DNA of 64,000 bases from an uncultured Bacilli bacterium (lineage in GTDB: Bacteria; Bacillota_I; Bacilli_A; RF39; UBA660): assembly GCA_934148845.1 (NCBI GenBank), contig CAKPDH010000001.1, positions 248,001-312,000 of the forward strand. Reading direction: 5' to 3'. Every line of letters begins with the position of its first letter. Within the stretch, counting starts at the first letter, position 1. This document shows positions 1-9,291 of the stretch, piece after piece. Under the pieces are notes generated by a model. It was not told the DNA's origin. It saw nothing but the letters and a program-made list of their open reading frames with translations, and ran no database searches. The position numbers and the translations under genes were made by a program.

Positions 1-106
1 CAAATACTTTGTAGTTTAAATCTTCATAATATTTCTTTAATTGTTTTATAAATGTACTTTTACCAGAACAAGGTCCTCCTGTTAAAGCTATTTTATATAC
101 ATCCAT
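1..106 (-). CDS. P-loop ATPase, 5' part only (AAA_28/NadR-kinase-like)
   Basis: Only the first 35 codons lie in the window; the gene continues past position 1. They read as a short beta strand and then a Walker A loop, TGGPCSGKST (residues 9-18), followed by a helix. The hydrophobic strand plus GGPCxGKS/T pattern is typical of the small AAA_28 (NadR/Ttd14-like) nucleotide kinases. The start at 106 is preceded by AGGTGAT at a good distance. The substrate cannot be told from this fragment. Confidence 0.7.
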   Translation of the reverse strand, partial: MDVYKIALTGGPCSGKSTFIKQLKKYYEDLNYKVF

Positions 107-185
107 AATATCACCTCAATTAAATAGTAACAAAGAATATTATATGTGTCCAATACTTTATTTTTATCTTATATATAAATGATTT

Positions 186-217
186 TTATAAAAAATAAAA
201 ATAGCAAATTTAGCTAT
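186..217 (-). terminator. Rho-independent terminator after parC
   Basis: On the minus strand ATAGC and GCTAT (213-217 with 201-205) form a short stem with a 7-nt loop, followed by a T-rich run. It lies just past the parC stop codon at 220. Confidence 0.6.
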
Positions 218-219
218 CT

Positions 220-2763
220 TTATTTTTCTTTTAAATCTATGTTATCCAAAAAATCATCTATAGTCATAATTCTCTCATCTATATTATCTAAATCTATATC
301 ATTTTTATCTTTTTCTTCCTCTAATATTTTTTTACTGTTATCTTCTTTTTCTAGCTTTTTTTCAATAAATGCATCAAATATATCAAATTTAGATAAGCTT
401 GTTCCTGTTGAATATCTATCAGCAATAGGAAGTTCAGTTAGTTTTATAAATTCTATATCTTCTTTAAATTTTAAACCAAGATTATTTTTAGAATTAGTTA
501 TAAATGATTTTAATATGCAATATGGATTAGTTTTAACATCTCTTATTATTTGTATACCTTTTCTAGCACGTGATATACGTTCAAATTCTGATAGTTTAAC
601 TCTTTTACCAGTATTTTTATTTGTAATTATAGAAATATATTCTTCTAAACTAAATACATCTCCACTTACTACTACATCATTTTTAAGACTAATAGCTTTT
701 ACTCCAGAAGCGCTTCTACCACTAATTGGTACTTCATCAATAGAATACCTAAGACCCATTCCATATTTTGTAGTTATAAATACATCAGTACCGATATTAT
801 TTGTAACATTAACAACAAAGTCATCATCCTTAAGTTTAATATAAGGCATAGGTTTTGTATAACGAGTAGCTTTTAAATCACTTATAAGAGTTCTTTTTAT
901 CATTCCGTTTTGCGTAAATACAGTAATATAATTATCTGTATTAAAATCTAAAACAGGCATTGCATAAATAATTTCTTCATCTGGATTTATTTTTATTATG
1001 TTACTTACATGCTTTCCTAGATCTTTCCACTTCATATCAGGTATTTCATATACAGGAATGTATAAATAATTTCCAAGGCTTGTAAATAGTAAAAGAACAT
1101 TCATTGTATTCATTTCATACATACCAAGAACATAATCAATATCTTTTAAGCCTGTTGGGTCATTGGTACTAGAATAACTTCTTTTTGATACTCTCTTAAT
1201 ATAACCGTCACGCGTTACTACGACTATACAATCTTCCTTTGGTAACATACTTGTTGTATCAATTTTTATTTCTGTTATATAATTGCGTATTTCCGTTTTT
1301 CTAGCTTGTCCATATTCACTCTTAATATTTTTAAGTTCTTGCTTCATAACACTTTTTAATTTATTTTCATCAGTTAAAATATTTTCTAATATACTTATTA
1401 CTTTAAGTAAATTGTTATATTCTTCTTTTAATACATTAACATCGGTATTTGTTAATCTATATAGTTGTAATTTTACTATTTCTTCTGCTTGAATATCAGT
1501 AAAGCCATACTCTTTAACTAAATTATTTTGCGCATCTGTTTTGTTTTTACTTGATCTTATTGTTTTAATTACTTCATCTAATATATCAAGCATTTTAATT
1601 AAACCTGATACAATATGCATACGTAATTTTGCGTGCTTTAAGTCAAATTCAGTACGCCTTGTTATTACTTCTTTTTGATGAGCAATATATGCATCAATTA
1701 TATCTACAACTCCAACAACCATAGGTCTACGGTTTACTATTGCAATCATATTATATGAATAACTAATTTGTAGTTCAGTATTTTTAAATAAATAATTTAA
1801 TATATTATCAATATTAGCATCTTTTTTTATATCAATTACTATTCTAACTTTTTCTTGTCTATCTGATTCATCACGTATTTCTATCATTCCATCAATTTTT
1901 TTATCATAAATTATATCTGCTATTTTTTTTACTAATAGAGCCTTATTTACTTCAAATGGAATTTCGTGTATTACTACCTGTTTACATTTTTTAGAATCAA
2001 TAATTTCATATTTAGACCTTATTATAATTTTACCCTTACCAGTAGTTAAAGCATTTTCTACTTCTTTTTTTCCTTCTACTATCGCACCAGTTGGAAAATC
2101 AGGACCTTTAATTATATCTAAAATAGTTTCAAGTTTACAATTTGGATAATCAATTCTCTTTATTGTAGCATCTATAACCTCAGATAAATTATGTGGTGGG
2201 ATTTCTGTTGCATATCCAGCACTTATACCTTTAGATCCATTTACAAGTAAATTTGGATATTTACAAGGAAGAACTACTGGCTCGTATAATGTATCATCAA
2301 AATTAGGAGTCCATTCAATAGTATCTTTATCAATATCTTTTAAAAGTTCACCACTTATTTTAGATAAACGTGCTTCAGTATAACGCATAGCGGCAGCAGA
2401 ATCTCCATCCATAGAACCATTATTACCATGCATATCTATATAGCATTCATTCTGTTTCCACCACTGTGACATATGTACCATAGCTTCATATATTGAAGAA
2501 TCACCATGTGGGTGATAATGGCCCATAACATTACCAACTGCAGTAGCACTTTTTTTATGAGCTTTTTCATATGTATTTTTATCTCTAAACATAGCATAAA
2601 GAATTCTTCTTTGTACAGGCTTTAACCCGTCTCTTACATCTGGTATAGCACGATTTTGAATTATATCTTTAGCATATTCTCCGAATCTTTCTCCCATAAT
2701 TTCTTCAAGAGTATAATCATAAATACGTCCCAATGCTAAATTTGTATCACTATTTTTTTCCAT
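220..2763 (-). CDS. parC: DNA topoisomerase IV subunit A
   Basis: Type IIA topoisomerase breakage-reunion subunit, which acts with ParE to decatenate daughter chromosomes. The full-length 847-residue protein shows the PDVRDGLKPVQRRILY entry, the catalytic tyrosine in AAAMRYTEARL (Tyr128), and the quinolone-determining segment HPHGDSSIYEAM with Ser89 and Glu93 in the drug-sensitive state. The C-terminal beta-propeller is present but has no GyrA box, and the gene follows a ParE-type B subunit, so ParC is preferred over GyrA. It starts 20 nt after parE behind an AAAGGAATG ribosome site, so the two are one operon. The acidic, lysine-rich tail (about 800-847) is low complexity. Confidence 0.95.
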   Translation of the reverse strand: MEKNSDTNLALGRIYDYTLEEIMGERFGEYAKDIIQNRAIPDVRDGLKPVQRRILYAMFRDKNTYEKAHKKSATAVGNVMGHYHPHGDSSIYEAMVHMSQWWKQNECYIDMHGNNGSMDGDSAAAMRYTEARLSKISGELLKDIDKDTIEWTPNFDDTLYEPVVLPCKYPNLLVNGSKGISAGYATEIPPHNLSEVIDATIKRIDYPNCKLETILDIIKGPDFPTGAIVEGKKEVENALTTGKGKIIIRSKYEIIDSKKCKQVVIHEIPFEVNKALLVKKIADIIYDKKIDGMIEIRDESDRQEKVRIVIDIKKDANIDNILNYLFKNTELQISYSYNMIAIVNRRPMVVGVVDIIDAYIAHQKEVITRRTEFDLKHAKLRMHIVSGLIKMLDILDEVIKTIRSSKNKTDAQNNLVKEYGFTDIQAEEIVKLQLYRLTNTDVNVLKEEYNNLLKVISILENILTDENKLKSVMKQELKNIKSEYGQARKTEIRNYITEIKIDTTSMLPKEDCIVVVTRDGYIKRVSKRSYSSTNDPTGLKDIDYVLGMYEMNTMNVLLLFTSLGNYLYIPVYEIPDMKWKDLGKHVSNIIKINPDEEIIYAMPVLDFNTDNYITVFTQNGMIKRTLISDLKATRYTKPMPYIKLKDDDFVVNVTNNIGTDVFITTKYGMGLRYSIDEVPISGRSASGVKAISLKNDVVVSGDVFSLEEYISIITNKNTGKRVKLSEFERISRARKGIQIIRDVKTNPYCILKSFITNSKNNLGLKFKEDIEFIKLTELPIADRYSTGTSLSKFDIFDAFIEKKLEKEDNSKKILEEEKDKNDIDLDNIDERIMTIDDFLDNIDLKEK

Positions 2764-2783
2764 ACTTCATTCCTTTCCTAAGG

Positions 2784-4694
2784 TTAATTTATTTTATAAT
2801 TGTCTTCCATAGAAAATTCAACATTCTCTTCTATCCATTCTTTTCGTGGATCTACTTTATCTCCCATAAGTACTCTAACACGCTTTTCAGCAAGTGATGC
2901 ATCACTTATATTTACTTTTATTAGACTGCGTGTTTTAGGATCCATAGTTGTTTCCCATAGTTGAGTTGCATCCATTTCTCCTAAACCTTTATATCTTTGG
3001 GTTTTAGTTTGCTTACCTTTGTATTTCAAAAGCAATGCTTTTCTATCGTCTTCAGTCCAAGCATACTCTCCTACTTTACCACATTCTATTTTATATAAAG
3101 GTGGCATAGCTATATATAAATGTCCTTCTTCTATTAAAGGTTTCATATATCTATAAAAGAATGTTAAAAGTAATATTTGAATATGTGATCCATCGACATC
3201 TGCATCTGTCATTATTATAACTTTATCATAATTAGAATCCTTAATATCAAAACTACTTCCAGCACCTGCCCCTATTGCGTGTATCATAGTATTAATTTCT
3301 TCATTCTTATAAGCATCTTCTAAACTTGCTTTTTCTGTATTTAATACTTTACCTCTAAGTGGTAAGATTGCCTGATATTTTCTATCTCTACCTGTTTTAG
3401 CACTTCCTCCAGCAGAATCTCCTTCGACAAGAAATAATTCATTTATTTTTGGATTTTTTGTTTGTGCTGGAGTTAATTTACCATTTATAATTCTTTCTTT
3501 TTTATCTTTACTTTTACCATTACGTGCTTCATCACGAGCTTTTCTTGCAGCTTCTCTTACATTTCTACTTTTAATCATTTTCTCAAGTATAGTAGTAGCT
3601 ACTGCTTTATTTTCTTCTAGAAAAAATCTAAGTTTTTCAGTTACAATACTATCAACAACTGTACGTGCAATTGGAGTACCAAGTTTTCCTTTAGTCTGAC
3701 CTTCAAATTGCAATAATTCCTCTGGTATTTTTAAGCTTATAATAGCTGTTAATCCTTCTCTTGTATCAGGACCTTCTAAGTTTTTATCTTTTGCTTTCAA
3801 GTATCCATTATCTTTAGCATACTCATTAAAGACACGTGTAATAGCAGTTTTAAACCCAACTTCATGAGTTCCACCATCAATAGTTTTTACATTATTTACA
3901 AAAGAAATTATATTTTCAGAATATGAATCCGTATACTGAAATGCAACTTTAACATCTATTTTGTCTCTAGATCCACTTATAACTGTTGCTTTGTGTAATT
4001 CTTTTTTTTCTTCATTTACATATTCTACAAAAGACTTTAACCCATTATCATAACAATAACTTTCATGCTTGTTATCTTCTTCATCAGTTATATCTATTGT
4101 AAGACCTTCAAGTAAAAATGCACTTTCTTGCATTCTTTCACATATTGTTGTAAATGAAAAATTAACTGTAGAAAATATAGAATCATCAGGCATAAATCTT
4201 ACTCTAGTACCTGTTTTACTTGTTTTATCTCTTTTTGTAAGTGGTATATCCAAACATCCACCATCTTTGAATCTTATAAAATATTCATATCCATCTCTTT
4301 TAATTGTTACTTCCATCCATTTAGATAATGCATTAACAACACTTGCACCTACTCCATGTAATCCACCAGATACAGTATATCCACTACTTTCAAATTTACC
4401 ACCTGCATGAAGTACTGTATATATTACTTCCGGTGTAGTTTTACCAGATGAATGCATTCCAACTGGAACACCACGTCCGCAATCTTCTACACTTATACTT
4501 TTATCTTTATGTATTATTATTTTAATTTTATTTCCATATCCATTAATAACTTCATCAATAGAATTATCTACAATTTCCCATACTAAATGATGAAGTCCTC
4601 TTTTATCAGTTGAACCAATATACATACCGGGTCTTTTTCTAACTGCTTCAAGTCCTTCTAATATTTTTATTGAGCTTTCATCATATTTAACCAT
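2784..4694 (-). CDS. parE: DNA topoisomerase IV subunit B
   Basis: ATPase subunit of topoisomerase IV, 636 residues. A GHKL ATPase domain comes first (IVDNSIDE, GRGVPVG, and the lid GGLHGVGASVVNAL), then the transducer domain (QTKGKLG), then a TOPRIM domain with EGDSAGGSAKTGRDR and the metal-binding DADVDGSHI. QTKGKLGT fits ParE better than GyrB, and the parC neighbour agrees. It is the first gene of a two-gene operon with its own promoter at 4712-4741. Confidence 0.95.
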   Translation of the reverse strand: MVKYDESSIKILEGLEAVRKRPGMYIGSTDKRGLHHLVWEIVDNSIDEVINGYGNKIKIIIHKDKSISVEDCGRGVPVGMHSSGKTTPEVIYTVLHAGGKFESSGYTVSGGLHGVGASVVNALSKWMEVTIKRDGYEYFIRFKDGGCLDIPLTKRDKTSKTGTRVRFMPDDSIFSTVNFSFTTICERMQESAFLLEGLTIDITDEEDNKHESYCYDNGLKSFVEYVNEEKKELHKATVISGSRDKIDVKVAFQYTDSYSENIISFVNNVKTIDGGTHEVGFKTAITRVFNEYAKDNGYLKAKDKNLEGPDTREGLTAIISLKIPEELLQFEGQTKGKLGTPIARTVVDSIVTEKLRFFLEENKAVATTILEKMIKSRNVREAARKARDEARNGKSKDKKERIINGKLTPAQTKNPKINELFLVEGDSAGGSAKTGRDRKYQAILPLRGKVLNTEKASLEDAYKNEEINTMIHAIGAGAGSSFDIKDSNYDKVIIMTDADVDGSHIQILLLTFFYRYMKPLIEEGHLYIAMPPLYKIECGKVGEYAWTEDDRKALLLKYKGKQTKTQRYKGLGEMDATQLWETTMDPKTRSLIKVNISDASLAEKRVRVLMGDKVDPRKEWIEENVEFSMEDNYKIN

Positions 4695-4711
4695 ATCTAT
4701 TCACCTAAATC

Positions 4712-4741
4712 ATTATAACATATATAAACTTTTAAAGTCAA
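4712..4741 (-). promoter_or_regulatory. Sigma-A-type promoter of parE-parC
   Basis: On the minus strand TTGACT (4736-4741) and TATAAT (4712-4717) are 18 bp apart, just upstream of the parE ribosome site AGGTGAAT. Confidence 0.7.
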
Positions 4742-4780
4742 AGATTATATTAATAATTAAAATCAACATTTATATTATAT

Positions 4781-4813
4781 TTAAAAATGATAAAAATTTT
4801 AGTTTTTATCATT
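4781..4813 (-). terminator. Terminator overlapping the end of the Smr gene
   Basis: On the minus strand an 11-bp perfect stem, AATGATAAAAA with TTTTTATCATT, is followed by a T-run. The upstream arm contains the last codons of the Smr gene. It closes the operon that starts at 9138. Confidence 0.7.
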
Positions 4814-5086
4814 TATTTCAATTTTAACTATAGTACATCCTGAATTATTATAAAATAATTTAAAATCTAATACATCTTTGCTTCTTTTAAGTACTTCATG
4901 AACTTCTTTTTTTAAAGCACCGCTACCTACTCCATGTATTATACAAATTATATCATTTTTCATATGTTTATTATCTTTTATAAATTCTAATACCTTTACT
5001 CTAGCACTATCACGATCAAGTCCATGAAGATCTATACTATTTAGAGAATCTATAAAAATTACATCATCTAATTTCATATTATTCAA
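4799..5086 (-). CDS. Small Smr-domain protein
   Basis: A 95-residue protein made almost entirely of a Smr domain: the IDLHGLDRDSA entry, which matches the conserved LDLHG motif, then IIHGVGSGALK matching the HGxGxG signature, then a C-terminal strand ending CTIVKIE. Smr domains are nicking nucleases or RNA-cleaving domains, usually found at the C-terminus of MutS2; this one stands alone. The start codon lies inside the end of alaS (8-nt overlap), so translation is probably coupled. Its nucleic-acid target is unknown. Confidence 0.85.
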   Translation of the reverse strand: MNNMKLDDVIFIDSLNSIDLHGLDRDSARVKVLEFIKDNKHMKNDIICIIHGVGSGALKKEVHEVLKRSKDVLDFKLFYNNSGCTIVKIEINDKN

Positions 5087-6830
5087 GTATAGCTTTTATT
5101 CTTCTAACTCCAGAACTACTAGCCTCTTCTTTAATTATTTTAAAATGTCCAAGTTCGCTTGTATTTTTAACATGTGGTCCACCACATATTTCTTTTGATA
5201 CTGAACCTATGCTATAAACTGTTACTATATCAGGATATTTTTCTATAAACATACACTCAGCACCACTTTTAATAGCGTCACTTTTAGACATTTCAGTAAA
5301 AGTAACATCATATTTATTGGAAATCCAAGTGTTTACTAAATCTTCTACTTTTTTTATTTCTTCACTATCTAATTTATGATCACAAGAAAAGTCAAATCTC
5401 ATTCTCTCACTTGTAATATTTGAACCTTTTTGATGACAATCAGGACTTACAATTATTTTTAAAGCTGCGTTGAGTAAGTGAGTTGCAGTGTGATACTTAG
5501 TTTCAACCAAACCATTACCTCCAAGGCCACCTTTAAATTGTCCACTTGAAGCAGTTCTAGAAAGTTCTTGATGAGATTTAAATTTTTCTTTAAATCCTAT
5601 TATATCTACAGTTATATTTTTTTCTTTGCATAACTCTTCTGTAAGTTCAATAGGAAAACCATATGTATCATACAATTTAAATGCTAAATCTTTATTTAAA
5701 ATACCATCTTTAATATTTGCAATGATCCTATCAAATTCCTTTAATCCCTTTTCAAGAGATCTATTAAATTTAATTTTTTCTTGTCTTAATACTTCAAAAA
5801 CTATTTCTTTATTTTCTTCTAACTCACTATAATACTTTTTATATTTATTAATTATTAAATTAGCAAGTTCTATATCAAAATCACTATTTGTATCAATTCC
5901 AATCTTTTTAGCATGTCTTATCATTCTTCTAATTAATCTTCTAAGTATGTAACCTTGTCCTACATTACTTGGTTTAATCATAGCGTTATCAGCGCTTATA
6001 AAAACACTAGTTCTTATATGGTCAGCAATTATTCTAATACTTTCTAAATTAGAATTATATTCTTTATTAGACATTTTACATATTAAATCTATTACATCCT
6101 TCCATATACTTGACATATAATTATCATTGACACCCTCAAGTATTGCGGTAACACGTTCAACTCCCATACCTGTATCTACGTTTTTATTTAAAAGCGGAGT
6201 AATTTTACCATCCATCTCATGGTTATATTGCATAAATACATTATTCCATATCTCAACCCATCTACTATCTTCTGGGTCAAACTTTTCAGGAACCTCATCT
6301 TCACTTCTAAAATAAAATATTTCAGTATCTGGACCACATAAACCAGGCATTTCTAAATTAGGCCACCAATTATCTTCTATTGTTTTATATATTCTATCAC
6401 TTTTTATACCCAAGCTTTTCCAAATATTTGTAGCTTCATCATCAGGAAGAGCTATATCATTACCTGCAAATACAGTTACAGCTAGTTTTTCTTTTTTTAA
6501 TTTTAATACTTCAGTTAAAAATTCAAAACTCCAAGTAATTGCTTCTTTTTTAAAATAATCTCCAAGTGACCAATTACCTAACATCTCAAAAAAAGTATGG
6601 TGATATGAATCCCCTACACTATCTAAATCATTTGTTCTAATACATTTTTGATAATCACACAATCTAGTACCATAAGGATGCTTTTTTCCCTTTAAATAAG
6701 GAATAATTGGCTGCATACCAGCAGTATTAAATAATACTGTATTATCATTTTCTGGTACAACAGGTGCACTTTTTATTTGCTTATGGCCTTTACTCACAAA
6801 AAAATCTATATACAAATCTTTTAAATTCAT
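5079..6830 (-). CDS. alaS: Alanine--tRNA ligase, compact form lacking the C-terminal domain
   Basis: Charges tRNA-Ala. The class II catalytic core is clear (NTAGMQPIIPYLKG, the CDYQKCIRTNDLDSVG motif, FFEMLGNWSLGDYF, and GMGVERV as motif 3). An editing domain follows, with the zinc-type residues His447, His451, Cys549 and His553 in HTATHLLNAALK and CGGPHVKNTSELGH. The protein stops at 583 residues; typical bacterial AlaS is about 870, so the DHHA1/C-Ala domain used for oligomerisation and tRNA elbow contact is missing. The reading frame is intact and ends cleanly against the Smr gene. Its start overlaps the cmk stop as ATGA. Confidence 0.93.
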   Translation of the reverse strand: MNLKDLYIDFFVSKGHKQIKSAPVVPENDNTVLFNTAGMQPIIPYLKGKKHPYGTRLCDYQKCIRTNDLDSVGDSYHHTFFEMLGNWSLGDYFKKEAITWSFEFLTEVLKLKKEKLAVTVFAGNDIALPDDEATNIWKSLGIKSDRIYKTIEDNWWPNLEMPGLCGPDTEIFYFRSEDEVPEKFDPEDSRWVEIWNNVFMQYNHEMDGKITPLLNKNVDTGMGVERVTAILEGVNDNYMSSIWKDVIDLICKMSNKEYNSNLESIRIIADHIRTSVFISADNAMIKPSNVGQGYILRRLIRRMIRHAKKIGIDTNSDFDIELANLIINKYKKYYSELEENKEIVFEVLRQEKIKFNRSLEKGLKEFDRIIANIKDGILNKDLAFKLYDTYGFPIELTEELCKEKNITVDIIGFKEKFKSHQELSRTASSGQFKGGLGGNGLVETKYHTATHLLNAALKIIVSPDCHQKGSNITSERMRFDFSCDHKLDSEEIKKVEDLVNTWISNKYDVTFTEMSKSDAIKSGAECMFIEKYPDIVTVYSIGSVSKEICGGPHVKNTSELGHFKIIKEEASSSGVRRIKAILE

Positions 6831-7474
6831 AAACTCACCTCTATTATACTTTTTATTTTATCTACAACTTCTGATACTGTAAGATTAGAAGAATCTATAT
6901 AAATAGAATCCGGAGTTCTAGTAAGTGATCCTACTTCTTTATGAGTATCATTATAGTCTCTTTTTCTTATATTATCTTCTATTTCTTCTAGTGAAACATT
7001 CATACCGGAAGCAACATTTTCTTTATATCTTCTTAAAGCTCTAACACTTAAATCTGCATCTAAATAAAACTTATAATCTGCATTTGGGAAAACCACAGTA
7101 GTAATATCTCTACCTTCCATTATAACATTTTTACCATACGCAATTTCTCTTTGCATAGATACAAGTATTTCCCTTAATTTCACTATGCTTGATACTGGAG
7201 AAACTATACGTGTTACTTCCATAGTTCTAATTTCTTTACTAACATCTTCACCATTTAAATATACTTTATCATCCTTAAATTCTATTTTAGAATTTAAAGC
7301 AATATCAACTATTCTTGCACTATCATTAATATCAACATTATTTTTTAATACACTATACGCTATAGCTCTATACATCGCTCCAGTATCTATATATACTAAA
7401 TTACACTTATGAGCTAATATTTTAGCTACAGTACCTTTACCACTCCCAGCAGGACCATCTATTGCTACTACCAT
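6827..7474 (-). CDS. cmk: Cytidylate kinase
   Basis: Phosphorylates CMP and dCMP. Typical 215-residue length; Walker A GPAGSGKGT (residues 7-15), YIDTGAMYRAIAY substrate-binding segment, MEGRDITTVVFPNADYKFYLDA, and the RRYKE lid with RDYND and R-S/T-PD-IYIDSS at the C-terminus, all characteristic of CMP kinase. It lies between the dNMP kinase-like gene (1 nt upstream) and alaS (ATGA overlap), within one operon. Confidence 0.95.
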   Translation of the reverse strand: MVVAIDGPAGSGKGTVAKILAHKCNLVYIDTGAMYRAIAYSVLKNNVDINDSARIVDIALNSKIEFKDDKVYLNGEDVSKEIRTMEVTRIVSPVSSIVKLREILVSMQREIAYGKNVIMEGRDITTVVFPNADYKFYLDADLSVRALRRYKENVASGMNVSLEEIEDNIRKRDYNDTHKEVGSLTRTPDSIYIDSSNLTVSEVVDKIKSIIEVSL

Positions 7475-7475
7475 A

Positions 7476-8009
7476 TTACACCTCTAATATACTTTCTATA
7501 TCTTTAATTAATTTATAATGAGTTAGGTTTGTGACTACATAATCATAAGCATTATAATTATCTAAATCAGTTTCTGTTTTGTGCTTCTTTTCTTCTTCAC
7601 TCAAATTATTACCTAATGGATTAATTATTCTAATATTAATAGAATCTTTATATTTATCCTTTATTGATCTAATTTCGTCTACAAGCCTTGCGTCATTAAC
7701 AATTATTATATCATAAAAGTAAGAAAAAATTTCTATATCTTCTAGTATTCTTCTTATAAAAAGCTTATCATCTATTTTTTCTTTAACAAGTTCTATTCCA
7801 AAATTTTGTAAAAAAGTTCTAGGTTTATTAAATTCATTAAAATCGCCTATTATTCTTCTTGCATAATCTTTAATATAATGTCCATAAGATATAGTAATTA
7901 CTTTTTTATCACTAAAATAGTTAGTGATTATTTTAGATACTTCGTCTTTACCGCTTTTAGCATATCCAGATAATATATATATTTTAATATCTCTTTTTTC
8001 AAATTCCAT
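7476..8009 (-). CDS. Deoxynucleoside monophosphate kinase-like P-loop protein
   Basis: A 177-residue P-loop kinase with Walker A SGYAKSGKDEV (about residues 14-24). A conserved arginine segment (ARRIIGDFN, RTFLQNFGIELV) and the strand-D-A-R pattern IIIVNDARLVDEI follow, resembling phage T4 gp1-type dNMP kinases. Its place directly before cmk fits a role in nucleotide metabolism, but the exact nucleotide is inferred. The start is supported by AGGTGGTTT upstream. Confidence 0.65.
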   Translation of the reverse strand: MEFEKRDIKIYILSGYAKSGKDEVSKIITNYFSDKKVITISYGHYIKDYARRIIGDFNEFNKPRTFLQNFGIELVKEKIDDKLFIRRILEDIEIFSYFYDIIIVNDARLVDEIRSIKDKYKDSINIRIINPLGNNLSEEEKKHKTETDLDNYNAYDYVVTNLTHYKLIKDIESILEV

Positions 8010-8016
8010 AAACCAC

Positions 8017-9138
8017 CTAATTAAAATTTAATATGTCATATTTTTCATCAATATATTTAAATATTACTTTAATAACTCCTATTATTGGCGTTGAAAGAAG
8101 CATACCAACTATCCCAAAGAAATGACCAAATAATAAAAGTCCTATTATTATTGTTACTGGATTTAACTTAGTTGTTTTACTTATTATTAATGTTTGAAGT
8201 ATATTACCCTCAAGTGATTGAATTATAACGATCGCTATTAATACACATATACCTATTCCAGTACTTTGTGAAAATCCAACTATTACAGCAGGAGCCCCAC
8301 CTAAATATGGACCAGCATAAGGAATAATATTCATAAGTCCACAAAATAATCCAAAAAGTATTGGTGCTTTAAGACCTATTATAGCAAACGCTACTGATGA
8401 TACTAAAACAACTAAAAGTGCATCTAGAAGTGCTCCGTTAACATATCCTCTAAGAGATGATTCTATCTTACTTGCTAAAGTTACAGTAGAATCTTTAAAT
8501 CTATTTGGAATTACTTCAAGTAAAAATGTACTTACATTATTACAAGATAGTAATAAATAAAATCCAATTACAAGTCCTATTACAAATGTACCTATATATG
8601 AAATTATTGATGATAAAAAATTTATAAGTATACTAGGAAGAGACGTTGCTAAAGATTTTGATATGTCATCTATCTTACTGAAAATATTCTCTTCTAAATT
8701 ATTTATATCTACAACATTTGTATCAAGTTTGCTTAGAATTCCTTCAATCCATTCTTTTAAATTAGAAAAAATACCTGGAAGATTTCCAACTAACTCTATT
8801 GTTTGAGTATATAATAGTGGTATTATAGTTTTTATAAGAAGCACTATACATAAAACAAGTATTATATACGAAAATAAAGTACCAATACCTCTTCTAACTT
8901 TTTTCTTTTCTAACCATTTAACAAATGGATTTAAAAGCCACGCTATTACTATACCTAAGAATAAAGGTGAAAGTATTTTTAATATAGAAATAAATACTCT
9001 AGCTATCTTTAGTTCTTTAAATATTTTAAGCAATACATAAGCACCTACAACAATTAATAATACATATACTAATTTTAATATTTTTTTAGAAATACTAACA
9101 ACTTCATTTAAATTATTCTTATCTATATTTTTATTCAT
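8017..9138 (-). CDS. AI-2E/PerM family membrane transporter
   Basis: A 373-residue polytopic membrane protein. Four hydrophobic segments lie in the first half, a soluble helical insert at about 120-170, and a second cluster of membrane helices follows. It has the family signatures WLLNPFVKWLEKK near the N-terminus and NIIPYAGPYLGGAPAVIVG in the second half. Members export varied solutes, and the AI-2 link is proven only for TqsA, so the substrate is open. It is the first gene of the operon running on to dNMP kinase, cmk, alaS and smr. Confidence 0.85.
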   Translation of the reverse strand: MNKNIDKNNLNEVVSISKKILKLVYVLLIVVGAYVLLKIFKELKIARVFISILKILSPLFLGIVIAWLLNPFVKWLEKKKVRRGIGTLFSYIILVLCIVLLIKTIIPLLYTQTIELVGNLPGIFSNLKEWIEGILSKLDTNVVDINNLEENIFSKIDDISKSLATSLPSILINFLSSIISYIGTFVIGLVIGFYLLLSCNNVSTFLLEVIPNRFKDSTVTLASKIESSLRGYVNGALLDALLVVLVSSVAFAIIGLKAPILFGLFCGLMNIIPYAGPYLGGAPAVIVGFSQSTGIGICVLIAIVIIQSLEGNILQTLIISKTTKLNPVTIIIGLLLFGHFFGIVGMLLSTPIIGVIKVIFKYIDEKYDILNFN

Positions 9139-9186
9139 AATTAATCCTTTCTATAATCGTTTAAATTATAACATATTTTATTCAAT

Positions 9187-9212
9187 AAAAAAAGATTATT
9201 TTTAATCTTTAT
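9187..9212 (-). terminator. Second hairpin terminator downstream of frr
   Basis: On the minus strand AAAGATTAAAAATAATCTTT is followed by a T-run. It backs up the terminator at 9237-9266. Confidence 0.5.
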
Positions 9213-9236
9213 ATTATTATATTAAATACTATTAAA

Positions 9237-9266
9237 TAAAAAAACAAATATTTTATTTGTCTTTTT
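9237..9266 (-). terminator. Terminator of the proS-frr operon
   Basis: Minus strand: ACAAATA and TATTTGT (9254-9260 with 9244-9250) form a stem with a 3-nt loop, then seven or more T. It lies just after the frr stop. Confidence 0.65.
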
Positions 9267-9291
9267 AACTACTTTTTATAATTTATTTTAA

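Noticed and set aside
179..844. A 221-codon plus-strand frame
   Set aside because: Antisense to parC; low-complexity Ser/Leu/Phe composition typical of a shadow of an AT-rich gene.
220..4694. The pair as gyrA-gyrB
   Set aside because: QTKGKLGT in the B subunit and the propeller without a GyrA box in the A subunit fit topoisomerase IV better.
6827..9138. Mycoplasma-type code with TGA as tryptophan
   Set aside because: TGA ends cmk and the DUF1016 gene at sensible places, and tryptophan is encoded by TGG throughout.
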